64,000 nt of DNA from Linanthus parryae (taxonomy: Eukaryota > Streptophyta > Magnoliopsida > Ericales > Polemoniaceae): positions 186,001 through 250,000 of the forward strand of contig JALGPY010000034.1 in NCBI GenBank assembly GCA_023055425.1, given 5' to 3'. The first letter of the stretch is position 1. Every line of letters begins with the position of its first letter. The translations under genes were made by a program, and so were the position numbers. This document shows, in pieces, positions 43,786-56,211 of this stretch. The notes beneath the pieces were generated by a model, which did no database searches, had not been told where the DNA came from, and worked only from the letters and a program-made list of their open reading frames with translations.

Positions 43786-45158
43786 GATTCGGAGCCATTT
43801 CGTCCAGGAGGGAGACGACCTTGATAAGCAAAATCCATTCGGTTATAACAATCGAGGGAAGAATGGAAGTCGTACCCACATATTTGGCAAGTAATAGGGC
43901 TAGAACCAACTCGACCCGAGCCATTTCGTCCTCTGGATTCGGAGCGACCCGAACCACGACCTGACCTGCGACCCGATCCCTAACCTGACCCGTTTGACTA
44001 ACCCGAACCGGGTCCGGACTCGGAAATTGAACAGCCACCACGAGAATCAGATCGGCCACCGGTACCGATTCGTTGACCAGACCGTCCCCCACGGTTGATT
44101 TGGCTACTCCGACCACCGCGTTGATGGTATAAAGCGGTGGGTGTTGACAGATCTGAGGTGTGGGATTGTAAAGCATGCATCTGCTCCTCCGCCTTGAGAA
44201 AAACATGTAGTTCCTCAAAATGAATTGGGGTGGATTGAATGCGGAGCGAGGAGCGAAAAGAATTGTACTCTGGTGGAAGGTCGTTAAGGTCATAGAGAAG
44301 CAGATCTTCGTCGGCGGTAACAACCCCAGCAACCAAAAGCTTGTCTCGAATCATTTTCAACCTTTGCATGTACAGATCGATTGAATCGGAGCCTTACGAA
44401 GAGAGTGGAACTCAGCTTTGAGCGCAAGGATGTTCGATCTAGTGAGGGACGCATAGCGACGCTCAAGAACAGACCACGCCTCAGCAGATGTTGAAGATCC
44501 AATAACTAAAATAAGTGATTCCTAAGAGAGGGTGGCGTTTAGAATGGTTAGGATGGCCTGATCTTGAAGATGCCAACCCGTATAAGCCAGATTGACAACC
44601 CGCGGAAGATGGTAAAACAGGAGACGGGCGTGGAATTGTGCCGTCAAGATAACCGTATAGGGTATGTGTACGAAAATAGAGGAGATCTGGTGTTTCCATA
44701 GGACAAAATTGGTTGAATCAAGTTTAAAATGGAGAAGATTGTGTATATTGGACAATAGATAGACCGGCGGTGAAGCCGTAGTGTTGGCAAGGGCCATTGC
44801 AGGCTTCTAATACCATGAAAGGAACTCTAGGGTTCCACAGAAGAGGCGAGAACAAGAAGGAAGAAGAGGATGTATATTTCTTACTGAATTCGGTTTACAA
44901 CCAGTGAATACATCATATATATGAGCCTACCAACGGTAGGATTTGTACGGAGATGATCCAACGGTAGGATAGTTTAGGGTAAAGGGAAAAGACAATATTG
45001 CCCTTAGGGTTTTACATGAATAACAACTAAATAATATTATGGACTGGGCCAGCTCTTCTTTGACAATGGGCTTGATATGAGAACAATCCAACTTTGGGCT
45101 TCAGTAGTGATCCATATAGCAGAGTCTTGATCCATTGCAGAGGTCCAGTTATTATCCA
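43786..45158 (-). mobile_element. Truncated copia element: 5' LTR and part of gag
   Basis: In reverse orientation: an LTR (45158 or 45103 down to 44816, ending TTTCA on the minus strand), a primer-binding site (about TGGTATTAGAAGCC, a mutated tRNA-Met type, 44814-44801), then gag from the ATG at 44797. The gag (UBN2-type; KLDSTNFVLWKHQI near the start) is broken by several frameshifts and runs to the junction at 43785. Protease, integrase and RT are missing. The outer LTR limit is uncertain: 45158 is favoured because the empty paralogue at 15188 begins matching exactly there. Confidence 0.7.
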
Positions 45159-45917
45159 AATGATATCATGCGTAACTATATATGAAAGTGGGTGTGCCGA
45201 CCAAAATACATATGTTTTGTTCTTTATAATATTCTAGTAGTGCTCTTTTGGATGTTTGAAATGAAGTTCTTATCATGAGCCCGATAAATATAATGACTTT
45301 TGTTCTTTCAGTAAGCAGAGACTTGGTATAGTATATACCCTCTAATTTGTTAGTAAAACAATGTAGTTTGTCGAGCAGTGATCCATATAGCTGAGTCTTG
45401 ATCCATTGTAGAGGTCCAGTTATTAGCCAGATGATATCATGCGTAACTATATATGAAAGTGGGTGTGCCGACCAAAATACATATGTTTTGTTCTTTATAA
45501 TATTTTAGTAGTGCTCTTTTGGATGTTTGAAATGAAGTTCTTATCATGAGCCCGATAAATATAATGACTTGCGTTCTTTCAGTAAGCAGAGACTTGGTAT
45601 AGTATATACCCTCTAATTTGTTAACAAACAATGTAGTTTGTCGAGCAGTGATCCATATAGCTGAGTCTTGATCCATTGCAGAGGTCCAGTTATTAGCCAG
45701 ATGATATCATGCGTAACTATATATGAAAGTGGGTGTGCCGCCAAAATACATATGTTTTGTTCTTTATAATATTTTAGTAGTGCTCTTTTGGATGTTTTAA
45801 ATGAAGTTCTTATCATGAGCCCGATAAATATAATGACTTGTGTTCTTTCAGTAAGCAGAGACTTGGTATAGTATATACCCTCTAATTTGTTAACAAACAA
45901 TGTAGTTTGTCGAGCAG
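45104..45917 (+). repeat. Triplicated 270-bp direct repeat
   Basis: Three tandem copies with corresponding points at 45161, 45432 and 45702 (periods 271 and 270). Each holds about 52 bp of copia LTR end (tgatccatatagc...) followed by 218 bp of the flank also seen once at 15188-15405. The copies are nearly identical, so the expansion is recent and later than the copia insertion. Confidence 0.85.
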
Positions 45918-46750
45918 CCTGCATTCCGGGACGCACCACTTTTGTTGTATAAAGGCAGGAGATCAGCTTGTTTAACGAGTGTCTTGTAACTAAGGTTCCG
46001 CGAAATCAAAGTTTGGGAGGCCCATAAGCTTGCTAAATTAGCTATGTCAAATACTATGTAGTAGTGGAGGTATGCTCTGTGACTCTTTTGCTGTCCATAT
46101 TGTCGCAGACGCCTGGTTAGTAGCTTATGCTCTAGTTCTAGTAGTGTTGTATTAGGATTTCAAACATGACTCCCTCTGTATAATGTCCGTTTTATGTACC
46201 TGCCGGTGCGTTCCGTTTTATTAATGCAATTTCTTACCTTCTTACAAAAAAAAACAATGTAGTGTGTCCTGTTAAAATGTGAGACCACATAATTTAACCC
46301 GGACATCATTATGACCACCTCAAGGGCGATGGCTACACATCACAATGATTATTGATTAAAATTTTTCATGTATTGAAAGGCAAATAGTAATCAACATTCA
46401 GTACGGTCTCTCTCTCTAGAATTCTTTCCAGAGATGTGAGTTTACTGGGTTCGTTACCCTGATTCGGCGTCTCTTTTGCAATTTCGTGAGCTATTTGCTC
46501 TTTTTCTAGCTTCTTTTGCTTTCCTATTATACTTTTCTTGTGTCTCTCTGGGTCTGTGAGTTATTTTATTTCGCTAGTTTTTCTCAAATCGGAGCTTCTC
46601 CGGTCAGCTTGAAGGTGTCGATGGAGGCTCAAACAGAACAGATCTGGTTACTTTGGATCTCGAAGAGGACGTAAAGATAGCATAGGAGGTATCTAAGAAG
46701 GTGATGGTGGGTAAGATCTTTTCCCTAAAAAAAAATTCTGAAATACTGTA
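45696..46750 (+). repeat. Segmental duplication, copy 2
   Basis: Partner of 15188-16235. It includes the same short retroposon (about 45918-46255, target duplication slightly diverged) and the LINE 5' end, here without the Tat insertion. Confidence 0.85.
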
Positions 46751-48401
46751 TCGAAGATTCTAAAAGGGGTTTGGAATACAAGAGAGGATTTTTTCAGTTC
46801 AGTGTTGGGAACGAAATAAATTCATCTTCAGATTTAAGAATAATGTGGATTGTGAGATAATCATGAAAGGGATTCCATGGAATGTTTCAAATGATTTGCT
46901 AATTTTGAAGAAATTGCCAATAAAGACAGCGTTGAAGGAGATTGATTTCTCCAGTAGCCCTTTCTGGGTTTAGATTTATGGGTTACCACCGGTTTTTCTA
47001 ACAGAGAAGAGCGCCCGGAAAATTGGAAAATCACAGCGATTCCCGTATCTCCGACTTCAAGTTATGGTTCAAGTTGAAAACCCTTTAACACAAGCTTTCT
47101 TCTATTCGAAGGATGGTCGGAGGATAAAACAGGATTTCTGATATGAAAATATCGGAGACTACTGCTATGATTGTGGAAGATTGAGTCATACCAATAAGGA
47201 TTGTCGATTTCTGAAACCAGAGTTACGAGGCTGCAATTTTTACGGTTTCTTTCTCCGATGTACTGAAACAAGAAGTCGTGAGACAAAACCAACTTGGTTA
47301 ACACCGGAAGGTGAAAAGTCCTTTAAGATGTGGGGAATGCCGGTGACGGAGTACGAAGAGGAAGAGACAGAGCCTGATGCAGTGGAGACAGGAAAAGCGC
47401 GTGACTGAAAGTAGGGATTCATTATCTGTTGTGGTGCTGGATAACAGAGAGACAACTGGATTAGAATCAGTGAAATTTCAGGATGAAATCCAAAAATGAC
47501 AATTAGAAGATTTAACAGGTGGCACGGAGATTCTCGATCACGATGAGGACGTTTCAGAGAAGGAACAATGGAATGAGGTGGAGTCTGTACCAGAAACTCA
47601 ATTCGAAGACGAAGGGGTGGCTGGTAATATTAAAGGAAAGGTAATGGACCCAACTAGAAAAAATTCGGTGTTGTCGGAGGGGCAAGCAGTAAATAGCAGC
47701 CCTGTTCGTGGGTTTAATGAGAAGGCCCAAGATATAACATTGGGGGTGCTCTTACAGCAACCCAACTACGACCCAATGTGGGCCTATTGTGGAAGTCTAG
47801 AGACTGGTGGGCCTTATAATCTTCAACAAGGGGTTATGTCAATAAGCCCACAAGTTTTAGCAAACCAAGCCCACGATGGAAAATGATTAGACAGGTAGCC
47901 CGACAATCGGTGAGAGCAAATTTGGAAAGTCAATTCAATGCAGAAGGTCAAATTGGGATTTCAGCTGAAGAAAGGGGACTGCAAAGCCAAGGAAACCCAG
48001 TTACGGATGTTAAACTCTCAAAGATTTTTGATCGATTCGTTTCTCTGAAACGAAAGAACTTGGAAATCAATTCGCAGGCGACGACAAAGAGAGTTTGTAC
48101 TCAATCAAGGGAGAATTGTTCCTCGGGTAAGGTGTTGATTAACGAGGAGATATCCTCCTAAGATAGCGAGTATGCCAGACTAGTTTGCAAATCTCAAAAA
48201 CAGGGTTCCGAAGGAAGGCCGGTTCAGATGACCTTGGAACACACAATTCAACATAAGGTAAGTTTTAATTCTTTGCTACCTTTTGAATAAGATAGGCTAT
48301 TTGAGCAATACATGGAGGAATATGAAGCTTTGATGAACTGTAAGAAGAAAAATTTAGAGGTGGTGGTGGCTGACCTTGAACAGCCGCAAGTGAGATGTTG
48401 A
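46621..48401 (+). pseudogene. Degenerate LINE ORF1
   Basis: Alignable to the intact ORF1: a DUF4283-like part (46750-47110, broken by stops), the CCHC knuckle DYCYDCGRLSHTNKDC (about 47157-47206), in which the spacing is kept, then a divergent acidic tail with stops near 47407, 47499 and 47885. The last codons overlap the ORF2 start in ATGTTGA (48395-48401), the same arrangement as in the intact LINE. Confidence 0.8.
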
Positions 48402-51400
48402 GTCTAAGCTGGAACTGTCAGGGCTTGGGACGTAACCTGACAGTCCAGAGACTTCGAGGTCTCGTGAGAGACCATCGTCCTAATTTGGTATTTCTTTCTG
48501 AAACGAAAAACAAGTCCCAAAAAATAGATAGAATAAGGAGGCAACTCCAATTTGGTAAGGCTATGTATATTGAACCTCAAGGTGTTGCAGGAGGGCTAGC
48601 TTTATGGTGGCATGAGGAAATTGATTTGGAGATTGTGTGGAGTTCTCCTAATCTGATCCAAGCAAAAATATTTAATGAAAATGGTAAAGTTGAAATGTGG
48701 TTCATGGTGTATGCACCCTCCAATGTTGCTGCTAGGAGAAGCTTTTGGAAAGAAATTGAAGAGGTAGTGAAACATCTGTCAATGTCGTAGATTATGTGGG
48801 GGATTGCAATGAATACTTAGATAGATGCGAAAAACAGGGAGGCAAAAGAACAAATCTGGGGAGATGTGAGTTTTTCAGGAAGTTTATAAGCAATTGTGGT
48901 CTGATTTAATTATATGCTTAAGGGCTTAAGTACAGCTGGTCAAATAATAGAATGGAAGGAAATGTTAGAGAACTTTTGGATAGGGCATTCTTCAGTGCAG
49001 ATTGGGGCATTAAGAATCAGAGCGCTAAACTGCAAAGAGACTACTTGCTGGGCTCATATCATACGCCTCTAATTCTGATTGGAGGAAAGGGCAAAAAATA
49101 TATATTTTCATCTTCAACAGAGTGTGGCTGCAAGATCAGAGTATTCATCATACCATAGATAAGGTTTGGAGTGAGAGTTCTTATGCCAACCCTGTATCAA
49201 ACTTCACTTCAAAGCTAATTAAATGCAGAGAAGGTCTCAAAGCTTGGAGCAAATCAAATTGCAGAAATATTATGGCGCAAATAAGAATTATGGAAACTGA
49301 ATTGTTAAGAGTTCAAAGTCTGCCTTGGAGTGCTGAAAATGAGGAATTATAAGGAAATATTAGAGATCACATAAACGAGAATTGGAATATAGAGGAAACT
49401 TATTGGAAAGAGAAGTCTAGAATTCAATTTTTGAAGGAGGGGGATAGACATTACAAGTTTTTCTTCTTATCAGCTCTTAGAAGAAGAAATACTAACAGAA
49501 TCAACAAGTTAAAAAATGATATTGGTACTTGGTTGGAAAATAAAGAGGATATGAAGGCTGAAGCAACTAGATTTTTTGTGAAGCTTTTTTATAAAGGAAA
49601 CAGTGAAGTAAACATGGAGTCTCTGTGCAATGTTGGTACTATGATCTCAGAGGAAGAGAACATCAACTTATGTGCAATTCCAAAGGCAGAATAAATAGAA
49701 GGAGTGGTGTTTTCTATGAATCCCAATAAGGCTCCAGGGTACGATGGTTTCACAGGTACCTTTTTTCAATCTCAATGGAGTACGATCAAGAATGATTTTA
49801 TTATTCTTATTCAGTAAAGGTCAATGGAGAGTGTGGCCAATATTTCAAGCCTAAGAGGGGGATCTGGCAAGGGGATCCTTTATCCCCCTACTTATTTGTT
49901 TTATTTATGGAGATTTTTTCCAAAAATATGAATGCAGCTCTCAGAAAATGAATCTCTCAAAGGTATTAAAATATGTAGAGGAGGTGAGGCCATTAATCAT
50001 CTACTTTTTGCAGATGATGCCACTATTTTTCTGAAGGCTTCTTTAGAAGAAATGCAATCCTTTTTGAACATTCTGCAGCAGTTTTGTGAGTCTTCTGGTA
50101 TGGAACTAAATGTTAACAAATCTGGGATTTGCTTTTCCCTAAATACCAGCTCTTCAATGGTGACTGATATCACAAATCTTTGTGCAATTCCTGAGATTGA
50201 TAAGAATTCGAAATATTTAGGAATTCCAACCTTTTGGGGAAGATCAAAAGCAGAAAGTCTCAATTTTATTTTGGAAGGAGTAGAAAAGGTCTTGCAAGGC
50301 TGGAAGCTAAATTTTCTTTCTTATGCGGAAGGGAAATCATTATGAAGGACGTAGTTATGGCTTTGCCTAGCTATATCACGAGTTCTGTTATTTTCCCAAA
50401 AATCTTTGATAACCAAATTGGTGGCCCTTATGAGAATTTTTTGGTGGGGAGGCAAGATTATAGAGAAAAAGTTATGCTGGGTAAGTTGGAAAAAATTGAA
50501 TGCCCCAAGGAAGGAAGTGGGTTTAGCTTTCAGAGATTTGAAAGCTTTTAATCATGCTATGATTGCAAAGAGCTGTTGGAGATTACTTTTAAAGCCGAAT
50601 TCTCTATGTGCAAAGCTTCTAAAGGCTACATATTTCCCTAACACAAATTTTTTGCAATTGAAGAAGGGCTCTTTATCTTCTTGGACCTGGAAATGTCTGT
50701 TGGAGGGTCTGGAGGTCATCAAGGAAGGGATTTCTTGGAAGGTAGGTGATGGAAAAAATATATCTATTTTTGAAGATAGGTGGTTACCCAGTTTGAAGGG
50801 AGGAAAAATTCCCAATAACATCCCTCATCCAAGGTTTACAAAAGTGGATGATCTTATTAATTCACATAATAGAAGTTGGAAGGTGAGCTTAATCTCAAAT
50901 TATTTCAAGAGTGAGATAGCAGCTGCCATTCTAGCCATTCCCTTGCCTTGGCATGATTCTGTTGATAAACCAGTTTGGCCAGGTACTGCAATTGGAGCTT
51001 ACACTTTAAGAACAAGTAAACAATTAGCTATTCAAAGGTTTCAAAGAGCTGCTTTGCAGGGGAAGAAAGGTTTTGAAGAATCTAACATCTCTGATGCTTC
51101 TTCTTCCTTATATTTTCCTAAAGAGTATTGGAATGACTGTTGGCATTTGAACCCCCCCCCCCCCCAAAAAAAAACTTAGAATGTTTTGGTGGAGACTAAG
51201 CAACAAAGCTTTAGCCACGCAAGAAAATTTACACAGAAGACAATGTTCTTTATTTGTAAGATGTCAAATTTGTCAAAGGGAGGGGGAGAATGAAGTGCAT
51301 TTGTTCTTGAGTTGCTCTTGGACTTGACCTATATGGTTCATACTGGGCTACAATGTAGATACAGTCACTGCAAGTGTAAATTCCTTCCAACATTGGCAGT

Positions 51401-52113
51401 TTGAAACTTGGAAAACTTGTGCTCAATCCAATGCAGAAGATCATTTTCTGGAAAAAATAGTTTTAGCTTGTTGGAGTATCTGGAAAAGCAGAAATGCCTT
51501 TATTTTTGAGAAAATAGAAGTGTCTCCTCAGAGAGCTATTAGTTACATGGAAAAAAACCTTCTTCAGTACATTGGTTTTGAGATAGGTGATAAAGTCACA
51601 ACAAAGTTTCTGAAAAGCAGAATATTAGCAAAGCTTGGATGCCTCCTCAAGAAGGAATGCTAAAGTGCAACATAGATGCTTGTTGGGACAAAAACAGTTT
51701 GTTAATGACTGGTGGTTGGGTGAGTAGAAATGAGAAGGGTGAGTCTGTAGACAGTTGTTGGATAAAAAACTATACAATTTCACCTTTTGGTGCAGAAGCT
51801 AAAGCTTGGAGGGAAGCAATTTTTCAAAATAAAGAGATTTTACGTCAGATTGTCTTTGAAGGGGATTGCAAAGGTTTAATCGATATGCTTGCCAAGAAAG
51901 GTCCAGTAAGTTGGGTGGTGGTAGTCATTGTTGATGATATTGCAGCTCTGGATCAAAAAAAGAATCTTCAACTTAGTTGGGTCAATAGAGTTGCAAATGG
52001 GTGTGCTGATTTGTTAGCAAGAAAATGCATTAATTGTAGTAGTAATGGTAGTGAAATTTTAAGTAGTTTTGAATTTGGCATGGCATTAGCCAAAGACAGT
52101 TATATTGGTTCTT
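48395..52113 (+). pseudogene. Degenerate LINE ORF2 with deletion in RT
   Basis: Endonuclease N terminus (WNCQGLGRNLTVQRL) is clear but stops at 48790. At about 49810-49825 the sequence jumps from the start of the RT domain (FFQSQWS) to the region before WQGDPLSPYLF, omitting about 450 bp that are present in the intact LINE. FADD is kept (about 50007), and zf-RVT and RNase H parts can be traced to 52113. A run of 16 C followed by 9 A lies at about 51151-51176. Not functional. Confidence 0.85.
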
Positions 52114-52439
52114 GAGTTTTTTTAATGAAATTCTGATTGACAAAAAAAAAAGAATTGTTTTATTAACCAAATCACCCGGTCAAACGGACTTGTGTATAGT
52201 CTACTGAAAAGACTGGCCTGTGAATAGTGTAGTGGGAAGATTTTGGGAAACAGAGATACTACTACCAAGTACGGTGACATTTTAAAAGACACTTTCGCCT
52301 CTTTTTGTTTGGGAAATGACACGTTCACCCCTCTAGTGCAACAAATTTAAGCCCATTATCTAAATTCCCTAGTTGTGACGCCATCATCCTGTGGGTAGAG
52401 GTGGTCACTGTTAGTGGTTTCTAGAAGAAAACGTTTCCA

Positions 52440-53569
52440 GCTGAAACACTCTCTCTCTAAAACACTCTCCCACCAGAAACCCTAAAAAAGCACCAACGCA
52501 GCCGGCGGCGGCGGCTCCCCCATGGGGCTGCCGCCCGCCACCACCGCAGAAGCTCCTCAGGGTAGAGTTCTGAAGCTAAAGCCACCCATGCCCTCTATCT
52601 TACAGTCTTTTGCCGCTTCCCACCGGCGTCTCACGAGGCTCTGCCCTCGCCGGAATCGCAGCAGATTCGGTTGCCTCGCCGGCCATCCGTCGGTATCGAA
52701 GTCGGGTCGCCCCTCTTCGTAGCTCTGGTAAGGTTTTTCAACTACCCCGCCTTCCTCTTCCAGCCCGGAGCCACCCTTAAGCCGCCGCCGCCGCCGAGAG
52801 GTCGCAGCCATGAAGTCCGCCTTCCACCGCCCAGATCTGCCGCCGCTGCTACTCCACCGCCGTCTGGCCTCTCCCATCGCCTACATATCCAGATCCGGAC
52901 CGGTTTCGAGATTGCCTCCCCTGAGGTTAGTCCTGTGTCTTCACCCCCTTCCCCCTCCCCCCGGTTGAGTAGCGGGCCCCGTCTCCTTGGTGGCTGCCTT
53001 CCCCCTCCCCCGGCTATGGGGCTGGTCCTTCCCCTTCCCCCTTGTCTAGGCCGGACCTCCGGCCTAGATGAGCTTCCCGGATCAGTCCCCTCGCCACCCT
53101 CCGGCACTGCCAGGAGCCTCCCACCACTCTCCGGTTTTGGGTGTTGATTATAGGACCCACTCAGGCTTCAACATTCGCTCCGCCGGTCCTTGCAACAGGC
53201 TTTTGGACGCAACCGCCGGCCGCCGGCTCACGAGCAGCAGCACAGCAGCCCTGATTAGGGTTTGAGAAGTTTTTAGGCCTTGGTTTGGGCCTGTGTTTAC
53301 CTTGGGCTGTTTATGATTTTGGGTCGTCTCATTTGGGCCCACTAGAGGAAATAGGAGGCTCTTGGACCTCACTAGCCGTTTCTCTGTTCTTGGGTTGTAT
53401 TGGGGGCCTCTGAGCCTTTATCCCATTAAGGTTACTGTAGGTAGTTGGTAGGCTTTGTATGCTTCTTGTTGATTTCTTGTCTTCGTTTTATTTGGGGGTA
53501 TGCCCCTTTCTCTTTGTAATCGTTTTTCCTTATTAATGTGATCTCTTTCGTTGCCGGTGAAAAAAAAAA
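52440..53569 (+). mobile_element. Non-coding retroposon with LINE-like ends
   Basis: About 1.13 kb with a perfect 17-bp target duplication (agaagaaaacgtttcca, 52423-52439 and 53570-53586) and an A tail. The head has ctctctctctaaaa near its start and the tail reads ttattaatgtgatctcttt, both reminiscent of the LINEs here. Between them is a strongly C/G-rich region (52500-53250) with no RT or endonuclease. Open frames at 52522-52722 and 52671-53147 are Pro/Ser/Arg-rich and compositional. It is either a non-autonomous LINE derivative or a retrocopy of a host transcript. Confidence 0.75.
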
Positions 53570-53586
53570 AGAAGAAAACGTTTCCA

Positions 53587-53871
53587 TATTAGAGTAGGAA
53601 ATGATATAATCATGGGCATGTGTCCTTAAGTTTAGCGCACTAAAGGCTTAAAAGTGTCATTTTGAAAACTGGAATGGTGGAAAGTGTCTGAGCATCAAAC
53701 TTAAGGTGGTCAAAGTGTTTTTTACCAAAAAAAAAATGGATGTAAAAGAAATACCAGTAAAGACAGAAGATGGAAGTCGCCGAATAGGGAGGGAGAGAGC
53801 ATTTGAAACCCTAAACCCCCAAATTCGCAGCAGCTGGAAATGCTTCTTCTCTGAAGGAGAGTCGAGCGATG
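53587..53871. other. Upstream region of the broken F-box copy
   Basis: Contains phrases (agtgtcattttgaaaactgg, caaagtgttttttacc) like those at 5800-5910 upstream of the intact F-box locus. The last 40 bp resemble the 5' leader of the intact copy (cttctctgaaggaga in both). Confidence 0.45.
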
Positions 53872-55013
53872 ATGGAGTCTTGTTCCTCTTCAGCAGCTCG
53901 TGTTGTTCGTTCAGACGGCAAGAGATTGAAGAAAGAGTTAGCAGAAGATGATATAGTAGAGATCTTCCTAAGACTGCCGGTGAAGTCTCTGTTACGCTTC
54001 AGGTGCGTCCCCAAGTTCTGGTACTCTCTGATACTCTCTCCTAATTTCATTGCCCAACACTCTTCACACAGCCACCGTAAGAGCCAAGTCTCTCTCTTGT
54101 CACATTCGTTTGAGCTAAATGTCAATGCCGTTCCAAACATTACCTACCCTTTCGGCTTCGGTGATGTCACGGAAAATCTGACTTTGTCCGGTTACGGTGT
54201 CAAAATCGTGGGTTGTTTCAATGGGGTAGTTTGCTTATCTCTCTCACAACGCCCACAGCAGAGGTATGCCCTCTGGAACCCTGCCACTAGACAGCTTAGG
54301 GAAATCGGAGATGCTCCAATGGTTGGTCGTCCACTAATGGAAAATGGTTGGTACGGCTCTGGATTTTACTTCGATTCCGTCACAAATGCTTTCAAGATTG
54401 CACAGATTAGGCTGATTCCTGTACAAGGAGAGACTAGGGCACTGATCAATGTGTTCTCTACTGCTACTAATTCATGGATAGAGAAATCGAGATAAATGGT
54501 TCAGGTGATTGCAGTAGCTCTCGTGGCACCTCATGTGTGAATGGGTACATGCATTGGGTTGTAGATATCGGAAGCGGAGATGAGATCGGTATGAGAATTG
54601 ACCGAGAAGATATGTACATTCTAAGCTATAACTTCAATGACGAGGTCTTTGAAAGGATTGAGCTTCCATTCGGCCCCGTCTGGGACTACTGTCAACTTAC
54701 TGCCTACAAAGGATCTCTTGCTCTATTTGCCCATGTGGAAACTGGTTCGCATGTTGATGTGTGGGTGATGAGTGATTCCGGTGGTGCCAATCACTGCTGG
54801 TCTAAACTACTGACTTGTAAACCATCCTTTAAGATGAGTTCGGCTGTAGGGTTTTTCAGAAAGGATAACGTAGATTTGATACTCTTGCGGAAGGATCAAG
54901 ACAGTTGTTCGTACTTGTATGATCCAGAGTCTGGGAATACCAACAAGTTCCGGGAAAACGACATCGCATGGCATACCTTCCTATACAGTGAGAGTCTTGC
55001 ATCACTTTACTAA
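53872..55013 (+). pseudogene. F-box gene copy, frameshifted
   Basis: Paralogue of 12526-13686. An N-terminal F-box (LPVKSLLRFRCVPKFWYSL) and the first half of the FBA domain (VGCFNGVVCLS, LWNPATRQ) read to a stop at 54493-54495, after FSTATNSWIEK. The remaining C-terminal half continues in another frame to 55013 (VNGYMHW, LTAYKGSLAL, GFFRKDNVDLILL, YSESLASLY). The change is a small indel near 54475-54490. No GT-AG intron that would restore the frame was found. A truncated protein of about 208 residues with an F-box could still be made. Confidence 0.85.
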
Positions 55014-55765
55014 TCAGGTAATTTACTGGTTATATCCGTATCAAGGGTTTTTCAATAAACCTAAGGCAATATTATTTGTCAAGATAGCTATTGTTTCTTC
55101 TATGCAGATTCACTTGTGCTCTTCATTTAATGGAACTGATTATGGATTCAAGTGAAGCTTTATATGTTCTTTTACAGTCGAGTCAAATTCACTCCCATCA
55201 TGGAAATTTCATGTGAAACTTTTGGGGCATTCTTAATTTGAATGAATAAGATATGATAAACTATCAATATTGATTGATTAAGTATAATATGAAGATTATC
55301 AAGAACAATTCAAAGCGGCCCTTCTTGATAACGAAGATATGGGTATGTATTTTGTTAAGTAGGAAAATAGAGAAAAATTGGGACATTAATAGGAATACGG
55401 CCTACCGATGAGCTTGATTGCTCTGTACAAAATTAGCTTGCAAGTTATGAATTACAGCAACATCCCCAAGAATACCTAAACACCTCCCTCAGTAACAACT
55501 TGAGTCAGTTGCATGTTTTCCTTTATTTGTTGTGATCAAATGGTCTGATTTCTGTGTTTGTTTTTTTGGATACATCAATAAGTAATATTTACTTCAGATG
55601 AAAGGAATGTTTTCCCATTTGCAAATTTCTAATTTGCACTTCTTATTAGCCAAACACTGAGAAGAGGAAAACGGACAATAGTCGGCCTCAAAATGCAAGA
55701 AATCGCATTTGCAAAGACTTGTTAAAAGTTAAAACCTTCAAAATACCACACTTTTATATAAGTAC
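55014..55765. other. 3' flank of the broken F-box copy
   Basis: No gene. It aligns with 1-720 of this window. The copia element is inserted at its right end; the flank appears to resume at 63499. Confidence 0.6.
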
Positions 55766-56211
55766 TGTTAGCATTATGTGCGCCCATGTGGGGTGCACAG
55801 TGCAATTAACCTAAACTTATGGGTTTAGGTGAGACAAGCTCAAACCTTATGGGGTTAGTAGCAAGGACAAGCCCTAGGGGGTTATGTTGCAATAGGCTAT
55901 AAGTCTGTCTATATAAGGAGACAGCCTCCTATTATTTTATATACACTACTGTAGAGATCATGTGCTGATCATAATACAGTAAACCCTAGACTCTCTCTTC
56001 AACTAGCCTCCATTGCGTGGAACTTGGTGTGGATCAGAGCTCTCGTCCTAGTGATTCGAGCCAGATTGTGGGAGCAAGAAGAGCACGTGAAAGCAAGCAC
56101 CCTACGATCATCCGTTGCGCTTAGGAGCTAAGGAAGACAAGGTAAACACGTGAATATTCCGCTTTAGTTCATGTTGTAGATCTGAATATGTTAGATCAAG
56201 TACGTCCTTCA
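55766..56211 (+). repeat. Copia 5' LTR
   Basis: 446 bp, TGTTAG to TTCA. TATA-like box tatataa at 55910-55916. Contains a splice-donor-like caag/gtaaac near 56150. Confidence 0.95.

Larger units (their letters stand above)
46390..52151 (+). mobile_element. Second, degenerate L1-type LINE
   Basis: About 5.8 kb from a CT-rich head to an A tract (52142-52151). Gene order matches the LINE at 6139-12406 but the sequence is clearly divergent, so it is another subfamily. It carries many stops, frameshifts and a deletion in RT. No target duplication was recognised at its ends. Confidence 0.88.

Noticed and set aside
52522..53147. Frames in the GC-rich retroposon as a host gene
   Set aside because: Pro/Ser/Arg-rich composition, no recognised domain, and the whole segment is bounded by target duplications and an A tail.
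53872..55013. F-box copy 3 as an intact intron-containing gene
   Set aside because: No GT-AG pair near 54470-54540 restores the frame, and the paralogue has one exon there.
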